Shown here in pieces: positions 26,965 through 37,654 of a stretch of DNA of 64,000 bases. Each line of letters begins with the position of its first letter. The first letter of the stretch is position 1. Under the pieces are notes generated by a model. It searched no databases and was not told where the DNA came from. It saw only the letters and a program-made list of their open reading frames with translations. The position numbers and the translations under genes are program-made. Location: contig JANCIK010000004.1 in assembly GCA_028532985.1 (NCBI GenBank), forward strand, positions 1,054,001 through 1,118,000. The letters are read 5' to 3'. The stretch comes from Stropharia rugosoannulata (taxonomy: Eukaryota; Basidiomycota; Agaricomycetes; Agaricales; Strophariaceae).

Positions 26965-29593
26965 CTAAAACAGTAAATCGTCCAAATCATTCGTTCTGCC
27001 TCGTAAGTTGGTTCCCATTGGTTGCGGCTGGTCCGTCACATAAGTTCCAAATGCCCCTTCAAGATTAGAGTAAGGATCGCGGTTGGCTGACGATGGCTCA
27101 TCCCCATCCTCCTCCTCTGATTCTGCTTCTTCGTTTTCTGATTTCGCTTGTACCTTCTCACTTGGAACAGGGGGAGCATCTTCTTTTTCTTCCTGCTCAT
27201 TGCGCGCGTCATTTCGAGGTTCATTAGGACCAGGACCAGGAACTGTAACAACAGAAGGTGGTAATTGGGAGGGCGTGAGGGGTATAAGAACAGAACGAGA
27301 ATGCGGGTTAAGAGCTGGACTGTCAGCTAATGCCTTCCCAGTAGCGTTTCGAATGAAGGTCTGCAACAAATTCAATATTTCCAATACTAATATAGTAGGG
27401 ATAAGAACGAACCTCAGGGTTTTTATGGTATATGCTGCCCAATGTTCCTGTGTGTAGCAAGAGCTGGTCAAGGGCTCCACGGTCCATTCTATCCGAGTCG
27501 GTAGTAATAGCCGGCTTTTCAGCAAGCACAATTTCAGTGGCGACAGCGGGGTTGATAGCCAACATTCTCCAGTACATGAATCCCCTATCCCGTAAGTCCG
27601 GATTATCGATTTCTTCAGTAGCCCATTTCAGAACTTTGTGCACAAGCTCTTTGGCTCTGTCGGAACTAGACTTATACAGAAACATTTTCACTGTTGCGGT
27701 GAGGAGTGCCAGTTGTACCTTACCAGATATGATTTAGTATTGACGACAGGTCATGAGGCAAATATTTTACCTCCACACTTTCTTCCAGAAATGTATATAC
27801 CAGATCGTCGAGAAGTTCGTCGGCATTTTCTATCCTGTTAGCGAACTGACCGATGATCCATATCATGGCCGCTTTGGCTTCCGGTTCTTCCAAGGAGTCA
27901 AGGTTTTCGCATAGCGTAGGGATAATGCCTTCGTATTTGCCTGGATATCGTCTGAATACATCCTTGATCACGATGATAGCTTCTTGTACGACATAGCTGA
28001 CTTTTGTCTCGATAAGTTGTAGCAATGATTGAATACAGTTATCTGACGCTGCTTCGACCTTGATGGCCAAGCGTCCGATAGATCTGACCGCCTTCCTTAC
28101 GAAATCAATATCAACTTCGGAAGCATATCTAGATATAATATATTAGATTAGAAAGGACAGTTGTTGTTTTGCTGTACGTACTCTTGAAGTTCAGTCAAGA
28201 CTTCCGTAGCGTTCTCAGCGCGCGCTAGGCGATACATAATCTCTAATTTGGCAAGTTTCACATATATTGGATCATTGTACTTGCAAAAAAAGACTCTGAC
28301 GTCGTTCTTCAAAACAGCCGGCCGTCGTTGGATGATTAACAAAATATTTCTCAAGGCGACGTACTGTACTTCCGGGCCCGACGACAAGAGTGTCACTAAA
28401 ATGCATTGAATGGTCAGAAAGGGATCGTACGAATCAAAATAACCATTCACCTAGTGGAGGTCCCATTTTTTTGCAGCAATAATCTATCAGGCGACGATTT
28501 TCCATGTAATTCATGAGATACAATAGGACCTTGATAGTAGTCAGGACCACAGCTGAGTTAGCGTGCTGTAGCTGAACAATAATTCGCTCTGCCATCGTTT
28601 CCGCATCAACATGTCGTTGCGGGACATATCTCAGCAGAGAATCCAGAATATATATTTGCCCCCACCTGCTTCATGAGAACAAGTCAAGAAAGTATTTTGA
28701 TATCGACTCACTCTGAACTCTCCCCAAGGGCGGCAAGAAGTTTATTCGCCGTCGTAAGGTTTAGCTTAAAGATGACGCCGTCCTGCCTATCACCTATTTC
28801 TGACAGGGCAGCAACAGCGTTGGCTACCACTGTTGCGTTGCTATCGAGCATAAGGTCACGCAGCAGTTCCACAAATCCGCCCTTTTCTGCCCTCCGGGGA
28901 TCTGCACTGTAGAGTTTTGCTACACATATTGCGGCCGTTTTCCGTACATATGCATCCCGATCTTTGAGACAGTGTCGTAAATTGTCCGAGAGAGCTTCTG
29001 TGACGACCGGTATTGGGATGTATGACATAGTTCGGATTGCTAATGCTCGGATAAGAGGATCACGGTCGCTGCAGTCCTACACACACGGGTGAGTGGGTTA
29101 CATGAAAGCCACAGGGAGGACGTACTTGGAGAAAGTTGGGGATGACAAGGTGTATTTGATCTGGTTTTGCTCGACCATAACTGACAAGGAAGAGATAGAC
29201 CACTTGGCCTTATGAGAGGATGCGCACATAGTGTAGATAGAAAGTGTACTTTTCTTAATCTCGAGCAGCGGAGTTCCCAGACATTGAACGACATCAGTGA
29301 AGAGGGGAGACACTGGAAAGGTAGCATAGCTGAGCAGTGAGCCCACATTCCACAGCTCGAATTCATGCTACCAACTGTCATTTCCCATAGTGATATTTGC
29401 AACGATCTTCTTCAGTACGGTCTTCCTCTTGACATATTTCTTATCTTTCGTTTCCGCTGCCTGTAAATCGGCTCGGAACTCCTAGCTCAAAGGGTCGGGT
29501 TAACGCGTCATTTCCCCTGAACAGTGACAAACTGTGGCGGACCTCTATCTTTCCTCTCGTAAAGAACTTAGCATCCTGTCCTGGTTGGGACAT
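26965..29593 (-). CDS. Beta-adaptin (AP-1/AP-2 complex large subunit), ear-less
   Basis: Beta-adaptin is the large AP-complex subunit that binds dileucine cargo and clathrin in vesicle formation. The start at 29593 gives [17 protein letters not shown], and an intron leads to [20 protein letters not shown]. Strongly conserved trunk blocks follow: [12 protein letters not shown] (about 29035-29075), [20 protein letters not shown] (about 28908-28965), [90 protein letters not shown] and [16 protein letters not shown]. After the trunk there is only an acidic, Pro-rich hinge ending NDLDDLLF, a possible clathrin-box-like end, with no ear domain, as in other fungi. AP-1 and AP-2 beta cannot be separated by eye; AP-1 is more likely. 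No symbol assigned. Confidence 0.92.
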
Positions 29594-29788
29594 TGAGGTG
29601 CCCTAAAGGGAGTGGGAGTGGACTAAAGAGTTGAGAGGTGGTAGCGCGGGAGGTCAGTTCGTATTACTGCCAATGCTGGTGGAGGCAAGTAATCATTGCC
29701 AATTTGGGTAGTCTTTTGACCCAAATGACCGGTGTTTCAAGTTGTTTGTTTTCTGCTCTAATCTTACTCTCTCTCGAAGACACTACAT

Positions 29789-31023
29789 ATGACATACGAA
29801 CTCATTACTAGGGCGTCAATAGATCCTCTTCAACATACTAATGTCGACACCGAGTTAAAGCTACTTAAGCTGGCGTCCAGGCGGTTGCAACAAAGCTTGA
29901 CAGTCTTGGCTACAGAGCAACAGGTTCTTCAAAGGCTTTATTACAAAAATAAAAATCAGCATAGAGGGGCACTGTTCTGGCGAAATATTGGAGAGCTACT
30001 GCGATATTTTCGAAGAATTGATGACTGCGCTCTGCATAACTCGGTCTTGAAATTGCGAAATACATTCTATGGTTCAGAAGATGGGTGAGTAATAAGTATG
30101 AATGACACTCGTTTTACAGACCCGATTCTATCATTTCTGAAGCTCGCATTCCATGAAAGGGCCTTGGACACATTGTCCAAATGAAACCTATCTGAAAGCT
30201 TGCTCAAGTCAGTTCAAAACTATTGTTCAATTGCTTAGCAAGGTGCGTAATACTAGACACTACCGGTGGGATTATGTCTTTTCTGACGGCAAGTTTCAAC
30301 GACTCAGCTTTCGGCAGTCTGTGTTAAAGCATATGGGTTTGTACTCCTCTTCCTGTGTAATAATCTCCCTGCAAACTATATGACATATATCTTAGGTCAT
30401 TCCATAGGTCAATGCAAGCAGGAGCCTTTCTTCAAATTCTCCTTGTGTTTGCGGCAATCTCCTCGAGACTACGATCACTGGCATTAGACCTACAAAAAGT
30501 AATGGAAGATATTAGGTCTTGCACAGATAAATTATGTGCTGCTCTATTCGTACGTATATAACAGAACCATGCAGACTGCTCTTGACAGTTTCGATATCAG
30601 ACTGCGCCTCGGCATATACAAACTAATCTGCGTAGCTCTGCTAATACCTTAACAACAGCTCAAGAAAAATCTACCAGTCCACCTGAGGAAATTATTCCTG
30701 GTGCGGGGTTGACTGTCTCTGGTCTAGGGCAAGAAACCTTAAGATCCGCAGACAAATCACAAGAGAGGGCCACACCGGACAAAATTCCTGTCACCAGAGT
30801 GAAACCTGGTAAGGCGCGCTTTGATACCTTGAAGGGCTGCATTTATTCATAAAACATTAATCGGATTGCAGTTATTGAAAGAAAGATGGTGGTAAGGGAG
30901 GTTCCAAAAAAGGCTGCAAAGGATACAAAAACCCGGAAATCGTCCAATAGTCTCGTTGAACCGAAAAAGAAAAAGCGAAAAGCATCATCCAGAGACGAGA
31001 TAGACGATATTTTTGGCTTCTAA
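29789..31023 (+). CDS. RMP1: Rmp1-like RNase MRP protein subunit
   Basis: Rmp1 is the protein specific to RNase MRP (not RNase P), the ribonucleoprotein that cuts pre-rRNA and some mRNAs. The key block is LQRLYYKNKNQHRGALFWRN (about 29925-29985), which carries the family's NKNQHR...W signature, followed by basic helix GELLRYFRRID. The central part is helical with hydrophobic stretches (FLQILLVFAAISSRLRSLAL, about 30430-30490), and a low-complexity linker follows. The C-terminus is a Lys-rich run ending RDEIDDIFGF, matching the short IDxIFG tail of yeast Rmp1. The gene starts at 29789 and stops at 31023. At least five introns are needed; the joins between about 30170 and 30400 are uncertain. 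The protein is poorly conserved and easily left as hypothetical. The signature and tail together make this call likely. Confidence 0.72.
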
Positions 31024-31424
31024 TCATTCTATAACTATATGATAGCCTTCAGCACTGCCCAAATCTATACCGACTCTCGCATGCTACATACTCCGCGACT
31101 CCTGAACTCCAGCACCTTCCTGGGACGATGTTTCTTTTCTGATAATTTCTGATACATTCCGATGGAAACCATTATGTATTTGGTTGCCTAATACAACAAG
31201 GTTTGACATCGATACTAGGGGTGAAAGCTTTCCTGGGACCCGTAGGTGCAAATGAAGTGCGAAAAGGTTGGAAAAAAAAAACGAGACGATCCTGTAACAA
31301 TAAAATAGCAGTGCAGTGCGCGATAGAAAGTGTCCGGCAGAATCAACGACAAGTATATGCGAAAGGTATCATAATCTAAAAGAGTCCAAGCAGTCCATAA
31401 TTATTTATTCCTCTCAGGAACATT
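31024..31424. other. Convergent 3' spacer
   Basis: About 400 bases between the stops of the Rmp1-like gene and the cupredoxin gene. It contains an A-run near 31272-31281 and nothing that looks coding. It should hold both 3' UTRs. Confidence 0.5.
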
Positions 31425-33156
31425 TTACATCATCAGGAATGTGGCGAAGGCGGCAACGAGACCGACGACGACTTTCGACGACGAGATCGTGAATGCCCCG
31501 CTGTTCTTGGCAGCAGCAGTTGAGGTCCCTGATGGGGCGCTGGCAGCGGCAGCGGCAGGGGAAGAGGCAGGGGAAGAGGCAGCGGGAGCAGCCGGGGTGG
31601 AGGAAGCGGGAGCAGCGCTGGCGAGAGCAGCGGCAAGATCCATGGGGATCATGAGAGGGTTGCTTCCAGCAGCACCAAGGTTGACGGATCCATCGCTGGT
31701 GATGATGTCGGGGTTGGCGGCGAGCAGGTTACGGGTGTAGAGAACGTTCTCAGCAACGAACTCGTGGGACCACTCGGGGAGCGAGGCAAGGTCAATGTTG
31801 GAACCCCAGGTTGCGGCTGCGGTGTTGCCAGTGGTCTGCTTGGCAGTGTAGGAAGCGTAGCCGGCGACATCAGAGCTCTACATCATGGACAGATCAGACA
31901 TTAAAAATACACAAGAACAGAAGCAACGTACGTTAGCAGCGATGGATGCCATCATGTTGGATACCGAGGTCGGCGTGTCGGCATTGGGAGGGTTACTGGA
32001 TAGATTATTAGTCACAGGGAAAAAGCCCTAGTGCGATGGAAACTCACATGATACCGAACATGCCCTTCTGGCAATGAGTAGGGGTGCCACAGTAGTAGAA
32101 GATCGGGTTGGTATCGTTGACAACTTGGGTGACTATTATGATACAGTGTCAGCTGAATGTTGCTATCACAAAGGGATAGTATACGAACAGGTGAAGCCCT
32201 GGTTCTGTTCGCCGGAAGTGAAGAGGTTGTCGGAGGTCTTGTTGCATGGCGTAAGCTCGGACGACTTGGTAACGGTGTGGTTGTTGGCACCCCACATGAA
32301 CATGATGGTGTCTCCTACGGAGGCGTTAGTGGCGAAGGGAACGAAGCGGAGAACACCCTGAGTAGGTGCAACAATGACGGTGTGTGTGGCACCGCTTCCG
32401 CTGCTGCCGCTGCTGGAGTCGTAGCCGTTCGAGGTCGAGCTGGGCGGCGGGGTGTAAGAAGCAGCAGGGCTACCGTAGTTAGCCATGCATTCTGCAAACG
32501 GGAATAGTGTTTAGTTATGGAGGGGTGAATCAGTTAGGTCACTTACGGGAAACACAGTCACTGTAACCGGAGCTTCCACCCCAACTTGAGCTTCCCGAAC
32601 CGTACGAGGGGGTGGAGTACGACGAGTAAGCAGAAGAGGTAGATGTAGCAAGGGCAGTAGAGGTTGACCAGGTGTCACTGCTCGAGCCGCCATAGCTGTT
32701 TCCAGAGCCGTAGTTCCCGCTGGAAGACCCGTAGTTACTGTTGGAAGACCCGTAGTTCCCGCTGGAAGACCCGTAGTTGCTACCGCTCGATCCGTAGCTG
32801 CTTCCAGAGCCGTAGCTGCTACTGCTGGATCCACTGGAAGAGCCATAGCCGCTGGAGCTGTCGCTGCTTCCTGAGTAGCTGTTGCTAGAACCGTAGTTGC
32901 TGCCAGAGCCATAGCTGCTGCCAGAGCCGTAGTTGCTGCCAGAGCTAGAGTCCCAGCTGCTGGAGTCGTCCGAGCTCATGTCAGTTGACCTAGAAAGTTA
33001 TGATACATGATTAACTATCAGCAATCTATGAATATGCAAAGAAACATACTGAGGCATAGCAGCAGCAGACATGGAGCTGTCGGGGCGGGGAAGAGCCTCA
33101 ACGAAACCCGAGAGGAGTGCCAGAGAGGCGACGAAATAAGAGGTGACTTGAACCAT
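31425..33156 (-). CDS. Secreted Ser/Gly-rich cupredoxin, probably GPI-anchored
   Basis: An extracellular copper-protein-like cell-surface protein. The start at 33156 gives a signal peptide (MVQVTSYFVASLALLSGFVE), cleaved near A-LPRPD. An intron leads to a long low-complexity region built of YGSGSS/NYGSSS units (about 32540-32975). The cupredoxin domain follows: HTVIVAPTQGVLRFVPFATN, then WGANNHTVTKSSELTPC with the first His ligand, and FYYCGTPTHCQKGMFGIINP with the Cys, His and Met ligands of a type 1 copper site (about 32045-32110). The tail is Ala/Pro/Ser-rich and ends in a hydrophobic GPI-type signal (SKVVVGLVAAFATFLMM). The stop is TAA at 31425. It belongs to the extracellular serine-rich/cupredoxin group common in mushrooms. 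The role, in the wall or in copper handling, is inferred. Confidence 0.88.
32700..32965. repeat. 21-nt imperfect tandem repeats coding for Tyr-Gly-Ser units
   Basis: Inside the cupredoxin gene, units such as GTAGTTCCCGCTGGAAGACCC follow head to tail at 32710, 32731 and 32752, with more diverged 18-21 nt units on both sides. On the coding strand they give SNYGSSS-like heptads. The unit length is a multiple of three, so changes in copy number would keep the frame. Confidence 0.75.
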
Positions 33157-34215
33157 TATAGAAAACGAAAAGAATGTCGATGATTTGCCGTGTAATTGAA
33201 AAAAAGACCTCCTGAGGACTGCTACTTTAGTGCTCTGTCAAAGAGGAATGTCTAGCGTGCAGTTAGTATATCGCAAGCAGCAGTACTATGCACGACTGAC
33301 TGACCTCGTAAGAGTAAAAGATTGAGGAATCGAGAATCTACTCGATGAAAAAGAACGAAAAAAAACGAAAAGGAGACGAAAAGGAAGGCCGAAAGGAAAG
33401 GTTGCAGGACTCAGTTCCGAAGGGGCCTTTTATTCTGACGGACCCCCTGGGAGTGAAAAACCTCCATGGTAACTTGGGACCTTTCTGCGTATGGGAAATG
33501 GTGATGTTCCACTCCCATGGGTCGCCAATGATGGAAGATAATCTTGTGCCCAATCAACATACTTACCCGCAGGGAGATCTCGCGTTTTGACAGTCGCCCT
33601 GCGTACTCCATCGTTGATCTGATGAGAGTGGAAAGATGGTCAGTAGCAGTATAGACATAAGTTCTAGCCCGCTGATTTTGACGTTCGTCTCTCTTCAATC
33701 GGATAGAAATACCCAAGTCGCGATGTAGTTGATGGGCACGTCGGAGTTATGGTTGCCAATTGGTTGCCAACAGATTATTCATAGGTTTTTTAAAGCTTGA
33801 TAAGAATAGACGCAGTGATACAGCGGATAATAAAAGAACGAGGACATCGCGACTGCTCCACCTCCTTACGACACTTATTTTTATCTTCGTCGTTGACTCC
33901 ATCGACCTGTAGCAGTCTGCATGAACGAAGCGGACAGACGAATCAGAGTCGTCAATCATGCTCTACATTTGATCGGATTTGATCCTACAAACGGGGAATG
34001 TATATTTGCTAGCCAGACAAGACCGCGCGGCATGGATTGCCAATGCCAATTCGCTGCCATTAAATGTTCGCAATCACGTTTATGTATGTACATATGTTGG
34101 GTCAAAAATTATAAAGACCTATGAGAACCCACGACTACCCGGAGCAGTCATCCTGACATAAAGCTTCAGCTTCAGTCACCATACGGCGCCGCCTTCAGAT
34201 CACTGATGAGCACAC
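33157..34215. other. Intergenic: cupredoxin promoter side, no gene seen
   Basis: About 1.06 kb upstream of the cupredoxin gene and downstream of the Mso1-like gene. Open frames of up to 101 codons lack family resemblance. Two regulatory-looking features are listed separately: a purine/pyrimidine tract near 33345, and a doubled GGTTGCCAA with a central CCAATTGG near 33751. Confidence 0.5.
33345..33401 (-). promoter_or_regulatory. Pyrimidine-rich promoter tract of the cupredoxin gene
   Basis: On the plus strand this is an almost pure run of A and G broken by single Cs; on the gene's strand it is a CT-rich tract about 190-245 nt before the ATG. CT-rich stretches near the transcription start are typical of strongly expressed fungal genes. 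Its function here is inferred from position only. Confidence 0.4.
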
Positions 34216-35238
34216 TTAAACACGCTGCATGCGCCTAGCGTCCCTCAGCGACTTGAGACGGTCCACTCCGGAGATTTTGGTCACTGGCGGTGCCAATGGT
34301 GCTTTAGCATCTGCTACTGGAGCAATCGGAGGCTTTCTCATGCCCGCTCCCGGATTTCTGGATGTGGTGATTTGACCGTTACCAAGATGGTTACGCCCAG
34401 ATGGCAAATTGTGGGGGTCGTCGTGATGTGATTCGGGTTGCAGTAACCCACCAAGCTGCCCTCTTTCCCTTGCACTAAACAACCAATCAGGCAATTCAGA
34501 TGGAGTCCGTGCCCTTGATAAATGATACGCTCGCATAACCCGAGTCAAGTGAGATTCTTCTTCTGCATGTCGAGGATAGTTAACAGATGAATACATATCG
34601 TCGGTAGTTAGGAAAACACACCTTGATATGAGCTTCCATTAGCATTGGTGAGGCCGAGTGGGTTCAAACTAGCAGAGGTGACGTGGGCGTACGCCTTTGT
34701 TACCTCTTGCGTGAAAACGTTGGCAGCTTCTGTCACTTTATTCCATGTAAACACGCTGCCATCGTTTATTTCGCTTTAAAAAATATGCTATCAAGACATA
34801 TCTGATGGATCAGAGTGGACAGTGGGCGTACCTCCTACGCTCATTTTCTCGCGCATTATCTGAACGAAGAGAAGAAGATTTGTAGTTTGGCTCATACTCT
34901 TCTTCCTCGCCACTCGGCAATGTAGTCCTAGACGAAGCGGAACTACGACTTCCGCGAGCCCAGACAGATGACGAAGCAGATGACAGGCTAGATGTGGGAC
35001 TCGAGGCATGAGCGCGACGCGAGTCGGCGAGATCAGCGCGTTGGCTCGACCTGCTCCGCTGAGACGCCGCAGACGGGAGACGAGTATCCGGTACTCCTCT
35101 GCCCGAAGACACGCTAGAGCCATGGCGGGGATTACTGGGGAGGGGGTATGCCTGGTGGTCCAAAGGGCGGCGCATCGGTTGCTCAACGGCTGACTTTGTT
35201 CGCGGACGCGGGTTAGATGGGAGCCCCCTGGACGCCAT
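34216..35238 (-). CDS. Disordered Ser/Arg-rich protein, possibly Mso1-like
   Basis: The start at 35238 gives MASRGLPSNPRPRTKSAVEQ, followed by about 130 residues of Ser/Arg-rich, mostly disordered sequence (SSLSSASSSVWARGSRSSAS). An intron of about 60-80 nt then leads to SVFTWNKVTEAANVFTQEVT, an amphipathic helix with a leading Trp, and KAYAHVTSASLNPLG. The last exon has HLTRVMRAYHLSRARTPSEL, then PDWLFSARERG, and ends VDRLKSLRDARRMQRV (stop TAA at 34216). The Trp-led helix plus a P-x-W-L motif near a Thr/Pro turn resembles fungal Mso1, a small Sec1/Munc18-binding exocytosis factor, but the match is weak. No catalytic motif, signal peptide or membrane segment is visible. It is divergent from the SQR gene, with 276 nt between the starts. 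The gene itself is likely real; the function is a guess. Confidence 0.6.
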
Positions 35239-35514
35239 TGTGGAAGACAGTCAATCTATTCAACCAAGAAACCAAAAGTGCCAGATTCCTGCTGGCTGGA
35301 GAAGACCGGTGCGCTGCACAGGGGAGAAGATAAAAGATTGCGGACTAGTATGTGGCTGGAGTGAAGCAAGCGTCCATAAGTAGAACTGACTGTATTGTTG
35401 CCGTGACCCTCAAATGGTAGTCCTGGCAATCACGTCATCAAATGGGGAAACTTTTCCCAGCGCAATAAACAACCGCACTCTGCTTTCTTTTTTGTCTTCT
35501 ATCGACTTTCAGAC

Positions 35515-37357
35515 ATGCTGAACGCCAACGTTGTCCGCAGCGTGCGATGCACCTCACAGCGCATCACCAGAAAACATGTCAGATTGGCTACTACTGCCGC
35601 CGCATCTGACTCATCCAATCACAAGTTTAAAGTGCTGGTCGTAGGAGGAGGTAAACAACTTTGGCCTCATGCCTCAGCAGTTCGATTGCTAACTTCGTCA
35701 TTAATTAGGCAGTGGTGGATTATCAGTGGCACAGCAAATCTATAACCGCTTTGCAACAGCCGGTAAACCCTTGGCTGATGGAGACATAGCAATTGTCGAC
35801 GGAGCGAAGAGTCATTATTATCAGGTTCGTCTGGTAAAAGCTTTCATCACATGTCTGCCAAAACAAATGATATAATCTGCTACGGACATCACTCACAGCC
35901 AGGATGGTATGTGCCAAAGCCATAATTAAAACCTATCTTATTCCCGTTAATTATTTGCTCAACTCCTATAGGACCCTTGTCGGATCGGGCTTAAAGGACA
36001 AAAGCGACACTGAAAGGCCACTGGCTTCGTTGATCCCTAAACATCTTTCTTTCATCCCGGAGAACGTCAAAGCCTTTTCTCCGAAATCATCCACAGTGAC
36101 AACCGTCAGTGGGAGAGATCTTTCCTACGAAACACTAGTTATTGCAGCAGGCATTCAATCAAACTTCGATGCTATCAAAGGGCTCCCTGATGCTCTAGCT
36201 GATCCGTCGTCGGGAGTGTCATCCATCTACTCGTATGAGACCTGTGACAAGGTCTGGGAACAGATAGAGGCGCTGAAGGATGGAAAGGCTGTGTTCACTC
36301 AACCTTCAGGAATCATCAAGTGTGCTGGGGGTAAGTAGTAACCCATCCGGCCCGAAGATTTATGTTTAACATGCCTAGCGCCTCAAAAAATAATGTGGAT
36401 GGCTTGGGATAGATTCAGAAGGACTGGTAGAGACAACATCAAAGTCGATTTCTACACTGGAACTCCTTCGATGTTCAGTGTCAAGAAGTATTCCGTCGCA
36501 CTGGATGCACTCAGGCAAGAGCGTGGCGTCGGCGGTTACTTCGGGCACGATCTTGTCTCTGTCAACCCTGCGGATAGAAGAGCTATTTTCAAAAAGGCAG
36601 AAGACGGCTCCACCGTCGATGTTGATTACTCGCTCCTACATGTAACGCCACCGATGGGACCATTGAATATTTTCAAGGGCTCACCTATTGCTGACGCCGC
36701 TGGATGGGTGCCAGTGGATAAAGGAACTCTGCAGCACGCTAACCCAGAGTTTAGCAATGTGTTTGCCATTGGCGACTGCTCTAGTCTACCAACCTCGAAG
36801 ACAGCAGCGGCTATCACTGCCCAGGCTCCTGTTCTAACAGAAAACCTGTTCTCCTTGGTGGACACCGGTAAGGTCGGGAACGCTATCTATGATGGCTACA
36901 CCAGCTGTCCAGTACGTCGTTTATAATGACATTTGTTGACTAAACCTGGAGTAACATGGGGCCTTCTAGCTGCTCACCGGATACGGGGAGCTGTTGCTCG
37001 CTGAATTCAAATACGGCTTGGAGCCCAAAGAATCGTTCGCAGACTACTTTGATCAGAGCAAGAGCAACAGGTAAAACAATCTGTGATCCCGATAATTTCG
37101 TGGCTTTACTGAACGTTATTTCCAGATTCTTCTACCACCTCAAAAAGGTACAGTTGATTAGGATCGTCAAGATCCCGCTTAAGCGAAAACTAACATGGTT
37201 TCTCAGGATCTGTTCCCATATGCGTATTGGAACTACATGGTAAGCGCATAGATCGTAACGCGGGGTTGACATCGATTTCACTTACTACTACGCCGCGGTC
37301 TTACAGCTTAACGGGCAGTGGTTTGGCACCAAGGGTTTATCCAGGCCCAACTTCTAA
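35515..37357 (+). CDS. HMT2: Sulfide:quinone oxidoreductase, mitochondrial
   Basis: SQR oxidises sulfide on FAD and passes electrons to ubiquinone in the inner mitochondrial membrane. The start at 35515 opens a basic presequence (MLNANVVRSVRCTSQRITRK). The FAD-binding fingerprint VLVVGGGSGG is split by an intron (about 35652-35707). The YYQPGWTLVG motif is assembled across an 8-nt micro-exon. Later blocks: YETLVIAAGIQSNFDAIKGL; TQPSGIIKCAGAPQK, with a redox Cys (about 36298-36390); LLHVTPPMGP; and FAIGDCSSLPTSKTAAAITA, the second FAD motif (about 36760-36820). The C-terminus LNGQWFGTKGLSRPNF is reached through several very small exons (RFFYHLKK; DLFPYAYWNYM). The S. pombe homologue is Hmt2. 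The catalytic features look intact. Confidence 0.93.
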
Positions 37358-37654
37358 TAGAACAATAACAATATAATTATTACATATATACATTTCTATC
37401 TATCAATGCTCTAGGAAATTTCCGAATACTACTACTTATTGAAAGACAACTCGGAATGCGCGACGCGACGCGTGTCTTACATAATAATGCACGTGGTATG
37501 CACGTTGATCAAAGTGTGGCCCGTGAGAGCTGTGATGCAACCGACGAGGAGTCAGGACTGACCAGGATCCACAACAAGAAGACCTCTGATTACAAGTTGA
37601 CATAGGGTCATCAGCATCCAGTCCACATCATTCTGCTAGCACAGGTATACCAGC
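37358..37654. other. Short spacer, SQR to Src1-like gene
   Basis: About 300 bases between the SQR stop and the Src1-like ATG. The first half is AT-rich, as expected for a 3' UTR; the second half should hold the promoter of the downstream gene. No coding or RNA feature was seen. Confidence 0.5.
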
